From positions 1 to 13,938 of the forward strand of contig JAOZLI010000036.1 in NCBI GenBank assembly GCA_029934915.1: DNA of 13,938 bases, written 5' to 3'. The stretch is from Desulfocapsa sp. (GTDB lineage: Bacteria > Desulfobacterota > Desulfobulbia > Desulfobulbales > Desulfocapsaceae). The first letter of the stretch is position 1, and each line of letters opens with the position of its first letter. The notes under the pieces were generated by a model. That model was given only the letters and a program-made list of their open reading frames with translations. It was not told the DNA's origin and did no database searches. A program made the translations under genes and the position numbers. Below, piece after piece: positions 1 through 7,379 of the stretch.

Positions 1-1
1 T

Positions 2-52
2 ATGTTTGAAAGCCTCAGTAACTTTGATGAACCTGGTGAATTTCAGGCATAG
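2..52 (+). CDS. C-terminal tail of an upstream gene (partial)
   Basis: One frame is open from the window edge to a TAG at 50-52. It reads as the end of a protein, with a short acidic C-terminus ending FDEPGEFQA. The true start lies outside the window and the product cannot be recognised. A second frame also stays open to about position 111, but it would run into the palindromic element at 75-146, so this one is preferred. The reading frame is weakly supported because only 16 sense codons are visible. Confidence 0.3.
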   Translation: MFESLSNFDEPGEFQA

Positions 53-74
53 AACCCCAAAAAAGAGAACCGTA

Positions 75-146
75 GAATATCGAACAGGGAATTTCGAACC
101 GCAGAAGTAAAAAACTTCGTCATTCGACATTTCTTGTTCGACATTC
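75..146. repeat. Imperfect palindromic intergenic element
   Basis: A 24-base left arm (75-98, beginning GAATATCGAACA) pairs with a 24-base right arm (123-146, ending TTGTTCGACATTC) at 20 of 24 positions. Between the arms a second hairpin, GAAGT (104-108) and ACTTC (114-118), encloses an A5 loop. The right arm is followed by a partial second copy of its end (TTCGATATT at 144-152). The structure resembles a mobile palindromic or REP-like unit, or a cruciform or RNA stem between the preceding gene and leuS. Only one copy is present here, so its repeat status is inferred. Confidence 0.55.
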
Positions 147-232
147 GATATTTTCTTTTATTTCGCTTACTATTAGCTGACACCAAATAATTACCTAATC
201 TTTACCTTATTATTATAGAAAGAGACTCCCCC

Positions 233-2731
233 ATGGCAGCAGAAGAGACACAGAATTCAAAGTATGATTTTAAGCTTATCGAAGAAAAGTGGCAGAACCA
301 CTGGCTGGAACATTCTACCTACAAGGCAAGCACGGACAGCACCAAGGAAAAATATTACGTTCTTGAGATGTTTCCCTACCCTTCCGGCCGCATTCACATG
401 GGACATGTACGCAACTATTCCATCGGAGATGTGGTTGCCCGCTACAAACGCTACCGTGGATATAACGTTCTGCACCCAATGGGATGGGATTCCTTTGGCC
501 TGCCCGCCGAGAATGCTGCAATAAAAAACAACACCCATCCTGCCAGCTGGACCTATGACAATATCGATTATATGCGGGATCAGCTGCGCAAACTCGGCCT
601 CTCCTACGACTGGCAGCGTGAAATTGCCACCTGCAATCCCAAATATTATAAATGGGAGCAACAGATCTTCCTTGAGATGTATGAAAAGGGAATCGTTTAT
701 CAAAAAACCACATCCGTAAACTGGTGTGAATCCTGCGGAACCGTTCTTGCCAATGAGCAGGTTATTGAAGGTGCCTGCTGGCGTTGTGACGAACTGGTAC
801 AAAATCGTGAGATGAATGGCTGGTTTTTTCGCATCACCGATTATGCAGAACAGCTCCTTGACGACCTTGACAAACTCAGCGGCTGGCCCGACAAGGTACT
901 TACCATGCAGCGAAACTGGATCGGCAAGTCAACAGGTTTGCAATGCGATTTTGACATTGAAGGGAGTGATGAAAAACTTTCTATCTTCACTACCCGACCC
1001 GACACCATCTTTGGGGTCACCTTTATGTCCATTGCTGCCGAACATCCACTTCTCGACACCCTCCTGCAGGACAATCCACAGGCAGATGAAGTACGTGCTT
1101 TTGCAAAGCGAATTGTTAGCGAAAAACAGCAGCAAAGCAATGAAGAACAAGCAGAAAAAGAAGGCATTTTTACCGGAAGATACTGCATCAACCCTTTTAA
1201 TGGTGACAAAGTTCCTGTTTTTGTAGCCAACTTTGTTCTCATGGGATACGGCACAGGTGCTGTTATGGCTGTTCCCGCCCATGACCAGCGTGATTTTGAA
1301 TTTGCCAAAAAATATGCTCTTCCTATCACGCCTGTAGTTCAGCCCGAGGGTGACACTCTTGATGCGGCAACCATGGAAGAAGCTTCGGTTCCCCCTGGTA
1401 CTCTTGTAGGATCAGGATCTTTCACCGGTATGAATTCTGAAGACGCCAAACAAGCGATTATTGCCTTTGCAAAGGAAAAAACAATTGGTGACAGCAAGAT
1501 TACCTATCGTCTTCGTGACTGGGGAATATCCAGACAACGATACTGGGGTGCGCCTATCCCTATGGTGTTGTGTGAGAAATGTGGAGTCCAACCCGTTCCG
1601 ATAAGTGAACTGCCAGTCACCCTTCCCGAAGATCGTGATAATGACCAGAGCAGTTGCGCCCCTCTGCATCAGCGAAATTCATTTTTTGAAACGGTCTGCC
1701 CAAAATGCGGAGGAGCCGCAAAAAGAGAGACCGATACCATGGATACCTTTGTGGAATCATCATGGTATTTCGCCAGATATGCAAGCCCTCGTTTTACTGA
1801 GTCTCCATTAGACAAAAAGGAGGCCTCTTACTGGCTCCCCGTTGACCAGTATATTGGTGGTGTTGAACATGCGATTCTCCACCTTCTCTATTCCCGTTTT
1901 TTTACGAAAGTACTCCGTGATCTGGGTTACCTCGACATTGACGAACCATTCACCAATTTGCTCACTCAGGGCATGGTTATCAAAGATGGTGCCAAGATGT
2001 CAAAATCCAAAGGAAATGTGGTGGATCCAAGTGATCTAATTAGTGAATATGGCGCTGACACCACCAGACTGTTTAGCCTGTTTGCAGCCCCCCCTGAGAA
2101 AGATCTCGAATGGAATGCCAAAGGTGTTGAGGGCTGTTTCAGATTCTTAAATAGAATTCACCGCTTTGTTGCCACACATAAAGAAGCTATTACTGAGGGT
2201 GGCACAGTTCAGGCTTCCGGGCTTAATTCGGCCGAACGTGATTTGCACCGTAAAACCCATCAAACCATTAAGCGAGTCACTGGCAATATCGAACAGAATT
2301 TTCATTTTAATACTGCTATCAGTGGTGTGATGGAGCTTTTCAACACTCTTTTCTCTCTCACTGGCAACAAACAAAAAGAAGCCCTTGGCTCTGCTGTTAT
2401 TCGTGAAGCCGTTGACACCATGCTTATTCTGTTAAGCCCTATGACTCCTCACTTTTGTTCCGAATTATGGACGAGCGTTCACGAGAACAGTTCCATTGAC
2501 GATCAGACATGGCCTGCATGGGATGAGGAAGCTGCCAAGGAAGATGAACTGACCATTGTTATCCAAGTTCAGGGTAAAGTTCGTTCACGACTTCAGGTTC
2601 CTGCCGATATTGACGACGCCACTCTTGAAGAGATGGCATTGAGTGATGCTGGTGCGCTGAAATTTATTGATGGCAAAACCATCAAAAAAGTTATTGTCGT
2701 AAAAAAGAAACTTGTTAATATTGTAATCTAA
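233..2731 (+). CDS. leuS: Leucyl-tRNA synthetase
   Basis: This cytoplasmic class I synthetase charges tRNA-Leu with leucine using ATP. At 832 residues it is close to the usual bacterial length (E. coli about 860) and complete. The HIGH motif is HMGH (55-58) and KMSKS is at 588-592. Zinc-type pairs are CESC (165-168) with CWRC (182-185), and a second set at C447/C450 and C489/C492. The CP1 editing domain is recognisable from TTRPDTIFG and from GTGAVMAVPAHDQRD. The C-terminal anticodon and tRNA-binding region ends in a lysine-rich tail. The ATG at 233 is the natural start, although only a weak purine stretch (GAAAGAGA) precedes it. It is followed 43 bases later by lptE, the conserved leuS-lptE pairing of Gram-negatives, so the two are probably co-transcribed. 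Confidence 0.98.
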   Translation: MAAEETQNSKYDFKLIEEKWQNHWLEHSTYKASTDSTKEKYYVLEMFPYPSGRIHMGHVRNYSIGDVVARYKRYRGYNVLHPMGWDSFGLPAENAAIKNNTHPASWTYDNIDYMRDQLRKLGLSYDWQREIATCNPKYYKWEQQIFLEMYEKGIVYQKTTSVNWCESCGTVLANEQVIEGACWRCDELVQNREMNGWFFRITDYAEQLLDDLDKLSGWPDKVLTMQRNWIGKSTGLQCDFDIEGSDEKLSIFTTRPDTIFGVTFMSIAAEHPLLDTLLQDNPQADEVRAFAKRIVSEKQQQSNEEQAEKEGIFTGRYCINPFNGDKVPVFVANFVLMGYGTGAVMAVPAHDQRDFEFAKKYALPITPVVQPEGDTLDAATMEEASVPPGTLVGSGSFTGMNSEDAKQAIIAFAKEKTIGDSKITYRLRDWGISRQRYWGAPIPMVLCEKCGVQPVPISELPVTLPEDRDNDQSSCAPLHQRNSFFETVCPKCGGAAKRETDTMDTFVESSWYFARYASPRFTESPLDKKEASYWLPVDQYIGGVEHAILHLLYSRFFTKVLRDLGYLDIDEPFTNLLTQGMVIKDGAKMSKSKGNVVDPSDLISEYGADTTRLFSLFAAPPEKDLEWNAKGVEGCFRFLNRIHRFVATHKEAITEGGTVQASGLNSAERDLHRKTHQTIKRVTGNIEQNFHFNTAISGVMELFNTLFSLTGNKQKEALGSAVIREAVDTMLILLSPMTPHFCSELWTSVHENSSIDDQTWPAWDEEAAKEDELTIVIQVQGKVRSRLQVPADIDDATLEEMALSDAGALKFIDGKTIKKVIVVKKKLVNIVI

Positions 2732-2763
2732 GGATTGACTCAACCCCTAACAACCATCTCTGC

Positions 2764-2767
2764 GGAG
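2764..2767 (+). promoter_or_regulatory. Ribosome binding site that favours a TTG start for lptE
   Basis: GGAG ends 7 bases before the TTG at 2775 but 13 bases before the ATG at 2781. The spacing favours TTG. The alternative ATG start would shorten the signal peptide by only two residues. Confidence 0.5.
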
Positions 2768-2774
2768 CAAACAG

Positions 2775-3305
2775 TTGAAAATGAGAAAATATATACTCCC
2801 ACTCGTACTCTTAACCGGGCTGTTAGTTACGGCTTGCGGCTACCACAACCCCTACGTTTACTCTGGACCTGACAAAAATCTATATGTTGCCAACTGGCGT
2901 AATCGCACCAATGATCTCCTGCTCGATGCCAAAATCTACCAGTCACTTGTTCGCTGGTATCAGAAATCAGGTTCGATCAAGGTAGTCAAAGAGAAAGACG
3001 GCGCACACCTTATTCTGGCTGGTGAGATTGTATCCATTGACCTGCCAAGTCTCTCCTACGGCTCCGGCAACGACGCAACAGAAGTGAGGATATTACTCAC
3101 AGTTCGTTATATCTTAAAAGATATTGAAAGTGGTGAGGTCTTGCTGGAAATCCCCAATGAAGTATGGAGTGAAGAGTATAAGGTTGGTACTAGTTCTTCT
3201 GAGAATTCAGATAACGAGATAGAAGCTCTTAAAACTATCATAGACGATCTATCTGAAAAAATTTACATCAAAACGCTTGGGATATTATCTAAGCAAAACG
3301 CCTAG
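2775..3305 (+). CDS. lptE: LPS-assembly lipoprotein LptE-like
   Basis: This is a probable outer-membrane lipoprotein that would work with LptD to insert lipopolysaccharide. The N-terminus has a short basic stretch, a hydrophobic core and a lipobox, VTA followed by C21. It continues CGYHNPY, typical of the LptE family (CGYxx). The rest, about 155 residues, is a single periplasmic domain with features typical of the family, including a statement-like I-x-V-I/L pattern and an acidic C-terminal helix. Length (176) fits LptE proteins (about 165-195). Two starts are possible, TTG at 2775 or ATG at 2781. It follows leuS by 43 bases. In enterobacteria holA comes next, but here a terminator and a convergent transketolase gene follow. 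Assignment rests on the lipobox, the CGYH start and synteny with leuS; overall sequence similarity in this family is low. Confidence 0.82.
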   Translation: MKMRKYILPLVLLTGLLVTACGYHNPYVYSGPDKNLYVANWRNRTNDLLLDAKIYQSLVRWYQKSGSIKVVKEKDGAHLILAGEIVSIDLPSLSYGSGNDATEVRILLTVRYILKDIESGEVLLEIPNEVWSEEYKVGTSSSENSDNEIEALKTIIDDLSEKIYIKTLGILSKQNA

Positions 3306-3322
3306 ATAATTTTAAAACAATC

Positions 3323-3360
3323 AAAAAAGGGGATGCTCTATGAAGAGCATCCCCTTTTTT
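3323..3360. terminator. Bidirectional intrinsic terminator between lptE and tkt
   Basis: A perfect 10-bp stem GGGGATGCTC (3329-3338) and GAGCATCCCC (3345-3354) has a 6-base loop. It is flanked by A6 (3323-3328) and T6 (3355-3360), so it can terminate transcription from both convergent genes. Confidence 0.93.
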
Positions 3361-3381
3361 GTTGAACGTTTTGAATGAACC

Positions 3382-5316
3382 CTACGCTATCATAGCTTTG
3401 ACTTTATCTGCAATAGATTGTCCATCAAGTCCCTGACTTGCATACAAATCAGCAGGTTTTCCTGAACCACCATACTGTGAAACGCCAGAGCGCTTAAAGC
3501 GTATGCTTTTACCAGCTTCAGCAAGAATGGTACCGACTATACTACCAAGCCCAGTCTCAACATGATGATCTTCCACGGTCAGAACAACACCGCTCTCGGC
3601 CGCCTGCAACACTGCAGCCTTATCAACAGGCAGCAAAGATGCCATATTCAGAACCGACACAGAATGTCCTGCGTCCTTTAAGATCTGCCAGGCTTCCATT
3701 GCCATGGGAGTGACAGCGCCATAGCAAATAATAGCAGCATCATCGCCCTTGCGTAACCAATCCCCTTTTCCAGCCTCAAAGGTGTAATCCTTGTCAAAAA
3801 ATGGAGTTCCATCCTCTTTACAGATCATAGACATCTTGGATCGTCCCATACCAACAAATACATTTCCTGGATGAGTTGCAACATAACGGATAATACGATC
3901 CGTCTGATTTGGATCAGCAGGCATAAAAACAGAAGATCTGAAATAATTGCGAAACAAACCAAGATAATCGATGCACTGATGGGTTGGCCCGTCTTCACCG
4001 ACATCGAGTCCAACATGAGTGGCCACAACCTTCACACTGGCATGGTTAAAATCATTCAGACGATTTTGGTTATACACTTCGGAAACTGCAAATACTCCAA
4101 AGGTAGAGAAAAAAGTCACAAGACCAAGGCTTGCAAGCCCACCCGCCATCGTAGCAGCGTGATGTTCCTGGATACCTGCCTCAATAAAGGCAGACGGCGA
4201 GTGCTTATGAAAGCCTCCCATTTTTACGGATCCTTCCAGATCACAGGAAATACCGGCAATCATCATTTCAGACCCACTGTTATTTGCTTCAGCCAGACTG
4301 AGCAGCGCATTACCATAGGCAGAACGGCAATCAAGAGTTGTTCCGGCCTCATACTCAATAACTTCACCACCCTTTATATCCATATCCGGATCGATATGTT
4401 TTTGAATGGTACTGGTTCCAACCGGATTTTGACGAAGGCCATCCCACTTTTCAAATTCATCCTCAACGCCTAGTTCCTGCATTGCTTTTGCAATTCCAGC
4501 ACGGTCGAGGGTTGAACCGTGGTACTTAGCAAGACCTTCCATAAAAGAAATTCCTTTCCCCATGGTAGTACGAGAGACAATCACTGTAGGTACGCCATCC
4601 TCTTTCTGATATGCAGCTGAAAAAGTTTTAAAATAGGCATTCTGATCATGTCCATTCTCAAGATACTGAACATCCCAGTTATTAGTGGAATAGAGTGAAC
4701 GAATAGATTGAGCCATCACCTCTTCCGTGGTTCCACAAATCTGCAGATGATTTCTATCAACCACGACAATTAAGTTATCAAGCTTATATTTGGTCGCATA
4801 CCGAATGGCTTCAATGATCTGCCCTTTCTGATGCTCCCCATCTCCCATAAAACAAATAACCTGATTGGGTTTGTTTTTAATTTTAAAACCGTGAGCTAAA
4901 CCAACGGCGGTGGAGAGTCCCTGCCCAAGATTTCCGGTATCCCATTCAACACCTGGTACTATTCTTTCAACGTGTCCAGGAAACCCGGATCCTGTTCGAC
5001 GAAAACCGGTGAGAAAGTCTTCTTCGGTAAAATAGCCATATTCAGCAAGTGTAGAATAGACACCGGGCGAGACGTGACCAATACTCATAATAACACGATC
5101 ACGCTCTTCCATCTTGGGGTTATTTGCGTCATGACGCATACACCCGTAAGTAACCAAAAGATTATCAAGGGTGGAGAGGGATCCACCTGGATGCCCGGAA
5201 CCCGCAAGAGAAGTGGAAAGAAGAATATTTTTAGCACAGCGGGTACGCATATCCTGCAGAGTGCGTAACTCCTCACTGGACAATTCATCGGATTGCATAG
5301 TAAGTTGCAAGGTCAT
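3382..5316 (-). CDS. tkt: Transketolase (fused split-type)
   Basis: Thiamine-diphosphate enzyme of the non-oxidative pentose phosphate pathway, moving two-carbon ketol units between sugar phosphates. The 644 residues cover all three domains. The N-terminal half has GHPGGS (41-46) and the ThDP/Mg motif GDG (158-160) leading to N189 in VVDRNHLQ. The pyrimidine-binding domain has the probable catalytic glutamate E384 in EAGIQEHHAATM and the GEDGPTHQ motif (439-446). The C-terminal domain ends at the stop. The wording of the motifs (YKLDNLIVVVDRN, GIQEH) resembles the two-subunit transketolases of archaea and many anaerobes, joined by a linker around 295-328, rather than the classical E. coli TktA form. 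A GGAG eight bases upstream supports the ATG at 5316. The gene is convergent with lptE and divergent from dus. Confidence 0.93.
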   Translation of the reverse strand: MTLQLTMQSDELSSEELRTLQDMRTRCAKNILLSTSLAGSGHPGGSLSTLDNLLVTYGCMRHDANNPKMEERDRVIMSIGHVSPGVYSTLAEYGYFTEEDFLTGFRRTGSGFPGHVERIVPGVEWDTGNLGQGLSTAVGLAHGFKIKNKPNQVICFMGDGEHQKGQIIEAIRYATKYKLDNLIVVVDRNHLQICGTTEEVMAQSIRSLYSTNNWDVQYLENGHDQNAYFKTFSAAYQKEDGVPTVIVSRTTMGKGISFMEGLAKYHGSTLDRAGIAKAMQELGVEDEFEKWDGLRQNPVGTSTIQKHIDPDMDIKGGEVIEYEAGTTLDCRSAYGNALLSLAEANNSGSEMMIAGISCDLEGSVKMGGFHKHSPSAFIEAGIQEHHAATMAGGLASLGLVTFFSTFGVFAVSEVYNQNRLNDFNHASVKVVATHVGLDVGEDGPTHQCIDYLGLFRNYFRSSVFMPADPNQTDRIIRYVATHPGNVFVGMGRSKMSMICKEDGTPFFDKDYTFEAGKGDWLRKGDDAAIICYGAVTPMAMEAWQILKDAGHSVSVLNMASLLPVDKAAVLQAAESGVVLTVEDHHVETGLGSIVGTILAEAGKSIRFKRSGVSQYGGSGKPADLYASQGLDGQSIADKVKAMIA

Positions 5317-5354
5317 TGAAAGATCTCCATGTAGTATATATTTAGTAACTGAAA

Positions 5355-5360
5355 ATTATA
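5355..5360 (-). promoter_or_regulatory. Probable -10 element of the tkt promoter
   Basis: On the minus strand this is a perfect TATAAT, 38 bases before the tkt start codon. No good -35 hexamer lies 16-18 bases upstream. Instead that position falls within the dyad at 5368-5390, which would suit a regulator-dependent promoter. Confidence 0.55.
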
Positions 5361-5367
5361 ACTATTC

Positions 5368-5390
5368 AGTGACACAGGTTACCTGTCACT
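5368..5390. promoter_or_regulatory. Dyad operator candidate between tkt and dus
   Basis: A 23-base element contains the perfect inverted repeat ACAGGT-T-ACCTGT (5374-5386). Outer arms AGTGA and TCACT (5368-5372, 5386-5390) add further symmetry. It is bracketed by direct copies of ACTATT (5361 and 5388). It covers the -35 region of the presumed tkt promoter and lies 61 bases before dus. It looks like a transcription-factor site; the factor is not identified. Confidence 0.5.
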
Positions 5391-5450
5391 ATTTAGAACA
5401 CAACCTCACGATTCTAACTCGTTTCCCAAAAAAAAACAGCCATAAAAATA

Positions 5451-6377
5451 ATGTTAAAAATAGCAGGTATTTCTTTTACGTCCCCTTTTATTCTGGCTCC
5501 ACTGGCAGGCTACACAGACCTGCCATTCAGACTACTCTGCCGTGAGTACGGAGCAGGTCTTACTGTTTCGGAAATGATCAGTTGCCATGGCTTGGTCTAT
5601 GCACAGAAAAAGACACACAAGATGCTTGCCTCAACTCTTGCCGACAAGCCGGTTTCTTTCCAACTTTTTGGTGCTGATCCAGAGATAATGGCTGAAGCAA
5701 CCAGCTTATTGAATGAATTTGAACCAACACTCATTGATATCAACATGGGATGTCCTGTTCGAAAAGTAACGAAGAGAGGGGCGGGATCAGCCCTGATGAA
5801 AGATATCCACCTTGCCGAAAAAATCCTCAGGGCTGTATGCTCCAAGGCGAAGGTTCCCGTTACTGTCAAAACCAGGGCTGGAATCGACAGCAACACTACC
5901 ACAGCTCTTGAATTCACCAGAATGTGTCAGGATTCAGGAGCTTCTGCAATCACCATCCATGGACGTACCTGGGCACAGGGATTTTCTGGGACAGCAGATT
6001 GGGATATTATTCAAAAAGCAAAAGAAATTGCCAGAATACCTGTTATTGGCAACGGCGATATTGTCACATACGACATGGGTATCGCGAGAATGGAAGAAAC
6101 TGGATGCGATGGGGTTATGGTTGGGCGCGGCGCCCTCGGAAATCCATGGGTCTTTGACAAAGCAGGAAGGCCTGAAACTTTCAACGACATTATTCCTGCC
6201 GTGAAACGCCATTTAATACTGATGGAAAAACATCTTGATACCAAAAGACAACTTGCCTACATACGAAACCATACAGGACGATATTTCACAGAATTTGCGG
6301 GAAGCTCACACATACGACAGAACATCCATGCAGCTGAATCGTTTCTGGAATTACGGAAATATATCGACGCCCTATAG
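5451..6377 (+). CDS. dusB: tRNA-dihydrouridine synthase, DusB/NifR3 type
   Basis: Flavoprotein that reduces uridine to dihydrouridine in tRNA. The 308-residue sequence shows a TIM-barrel Dus domain: APLAGYTDLPFR near the N-terminus (FMN site, 16-27), INMGCP with the catalytic cysteine C101, VKTRAG with K140, HGR (170-172), GNGDI (200-204) for FMN phosphate, and GRGALGNPWVF (225-235). The C-terminal helical tRNA-binding domain is present but short, and the total is slightly shorter than E. coli DusB (about 321). No Shine-Dalgarno sequence is visible before the ATG at 5451; the start is supported because the conserved domain begins straight after it. It is transcribed alone, away from tkt, and convergent with the repeat-protein gene. 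Confidence 0.93.
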   Translation: MLKIAGISFTSPFILAPLAGYTDLPFRLLCREYGAGLTVSEMISCHGLVYAQKKTHKMLASTLADKPVSFQLFGADPEIMAEATSLLNEFEPTLIDINMGCPVRKVTKRGAGSALMKDIHLAEKILRAVCSKAKVPVTVKTRAGIDSNTTTALEFTRMCQDSGASAITIHGRTWAQGFSGTADWDIIQKAKEIARIPVIGNGDIVTYDMGIARMEETGCDGVMVGRGALGNPWVFDKAGRPETFNDIIPAVKRHLILMEKHLDTKRQLAYIRNHTGRYFTEFAGSSHIRQNIHAAESFLELRKYIDAL

Positions 6378-6392
6378 CACATAAAACAACAC

Positions 6393-6435
6393 AACCACAA
6401 AGAACATGATGAACAGCATCAAATTCTTTATGGTT
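6393..6435. terminator. Stem-loop between dus and the repeat-protein gene
   Basis: AACCACAAAGAA (6393-6404) pairs with TTCTTTATGGTT (6424-6435) at 11 of 12 positions, and GATG (6408-6411) with CATC (6417-6420) closes the top. The sequence after it is only moderately T-rich on either strand, best on the minus strand. It probably ends one or both of the convergent transcripts, less convincingly than the terminators at 3323 and 11166. Confidence 0.45.
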
Positions 6436-6501
6436 ATGTAAACTTCTTTAAAATCTCAGTATACTAACGATGCGGTCATCGCTTGAACAACTCAGCTTAT
6501 A

Positions 6502-6990
6502 CTAAATATTATCAATGCCGTGATTCTTAACTACAACAGCAGCAACCTCGTGCACCATTGATTCCTGCTCATCATTCCAGCCACAAGGATCGTAGTCACT
6601 CCATTCAATTTCAGCAACTACAACTTCCTGAGCATCTGCTTCCTGTTCAACATTCAAGCCGCAAGGATCGTAATCGCTCCATTCAACTTCTGCAACTTCC
6701 TGAGCCATTACTTCCTGCTCATCATTCCAACCACAAGGATCGTAATCACTCCACTCAACTTCGGCAACTTCCTGGGCCATGGCTTCCTGCTCATCATTCC
6801 AGCCACAGGGATCATAATCAGTCCATTCGACTTCTGCAATTTCGGGCACAGCCACTTCCTGTTCAGCACTCCAGCCACAAGGATCATAGTCACTCCATTC
6901 ATCATCTGCAGCAAGCACTTGAGAACCTGTAGATAATATAGCAACTCCCATCATCATCCCCAACCCAAGAATTAAACCTTTTGCTTTCAT
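6502..6990 (-). CDS. Exported acidic protein with five DYDPCG repeats
   Basis: I do not recognise the family. The 162-residue protein has a signal peptide (MKAK, hydrophobic 5-20, cleavage near VLA at 27) and then consists almost entirely of five repeats. Each carries the core EWSDYDPCGWNDEQE, starting at residues 31, 55, 79, 103 and 129, so the period is 24, 24, 24 and 26. Each repeat has one cysteine (C38, C62, C86, C110, C136), usually two tryptophans and many Asp/Glu. The linkers read roughly MAQEVAEV. The mature protein is strongly acidic. The frame is open further up to 7149, but the ATG at 6990 is chosen because GGGGG lies 6 bases before it and a signal peptide begins there. The gene diverges from the torD-reductase operon. 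A periplasmic or cell-surface metal- or sulfur-binding role is conceivable but not shown. Confidence 0.85.
   Translation of the reverse strand: MKAKGLILGLGMMMGVAILSTGSQVLAADDEWSDYDPCGWSAEQEVAVPEIAEVEWTDYDPCGWNDEQEAMAQEVAEVEWSDYDPCGWNDEQEVMAQEVAEVEWSDYDPCGLNVEQEADAQEVVVAEIEWSDYDPCGWNDEQESMVHEVAAVVVKNHGIDNI
6559..6900 (-). repeat. Tandem 72-bp coding repeats of the DYDPCG protein
   Basis: Five units encode the 24-residue repeats. Their cores are almost identical in DNA too: CCACAAGGATCGTA or a one- to three-base variant recurs on the plus strand near 6581, 6659, 6729, 6803 and 6874. Low synonymous divergence suggests recent duplication or gene conversion, so copy number may vary between strains. 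Confidence 0.85.
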
Positions 6991-6996
6991 GACCAT

Positions 6997-7001
6997 CCCC
7001 C
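6997..7001 (-). promoter_or_regulatory. Ribosome binding site that sets the start of the DYDPCG gene
   Basis: On the minus strand GGGGG lies 6 bases before the ATG at 6990. It supports that start over the in-frame ATG six bases earlier and over the far-upstream ATG at 7149. Confidence 0.55.
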
Positions 7002-7056
7002 GTTTTGTATTTATTATCTGCGGCATAACCGCATCTTTTCTTTGCTTCATTTTTAA

Positions 7057-7085
7057 TTTATAATTAACAACTACCACATTAGAAG
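7057..7085 (-). promoter_or_regulatory. Possible weak promoter of the DYDPCG gene
   Basis: On the minus strand TATAAA (7062-7057) could be the -10, with a 17-base spacer and a poor -35 (CTTCTA, 7085-7080). Transcription would start near 7050 and leave a leader of about 60 bases. The poor -35 would fit an activator bound at the dyads just upstream. Tentative. Confidence 0.3.
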
Positions 7086-7092
7086 ATGGCGT

Positions 7093-7155
7093 GCAAGGTT
7101 TTTTGCACCCATTAAGCAACTTTACTTGCACCTGTATAGCAAATTTCATTGCACC
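7093..7155. promoter_or_regulatory. Three phased GCAA-N6-TTGC dyads (operator array)
   Basis: The inverted repeat GCAA-N6-TTGC occurs at 7093-7106, 7116-7129 and 7139-7152, exactly 23 bases apart. All three continue as TTGCACC, while the six central bases differ (GGTTTT, CTTTAC, ATTTCA). Conserved arms with variable centres are typical of a dimeric DNA-binding protein. If the weak promoter nearby is real, the sites centre near -49, -72 and -95, positions suited to activation of the repeat-protein gene. The regulator is unknown. Confidence 0.6.
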
Positions 7156-7379
7156 TGGTTATCGCGTTGTTATTTATAGTTTTAAATTTCAACAACCTAC
7201 GTTTACCTAAAACCATAATAACATAAAAAAGTTATCAGCAAAATTTTTCGCCACGTCCAGTTGATTTTTTTCAAAAAAAGAGTTATCCCTCCCCACTGGC
7301 ACCGAAACACCACACCGTAGGACAAAACAAAAGCTATTCTCAAGTACTTGTTTTTTAAGAATTACACAGAAGCCTACTG

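Noticed and set aside
3871..4473. 200-residue open frame opposite the transketolase gene
   Set aside because: It has no domain signature and lies fully antisense to a complete, well-recognised enzyme.
6558..6932. Histidine- and serine-rich plus-strand open frame with its own repeats
   Set aside because: It is the antisense shadow of the DYDPCG repeats; its periodicity comes from the coding repeats on the other strand.
6991..7149. Upstream extension of the DYDPCG protein by 53 residues from an ATG at 7149
   Set aside because: A signal peptide begins at 6990 with a well-placed GGGGG. The extension is unlike an export signal and crosses phased operator-like dyads.
7286..7303. TGGCAC as a sigma-54 -24 element before torD
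   Set aside because: No TTGC-like -12 element lies at the required distance, and a better sigma-70 promoter is present at 7380.
7341..7356. CAAGTACTTG followed by T6 as a terminator
   Set aside because: The palindrome allows only a four-base-pair stem with a two-base loop, too small to be a stable hairpin, and no gene ends there.
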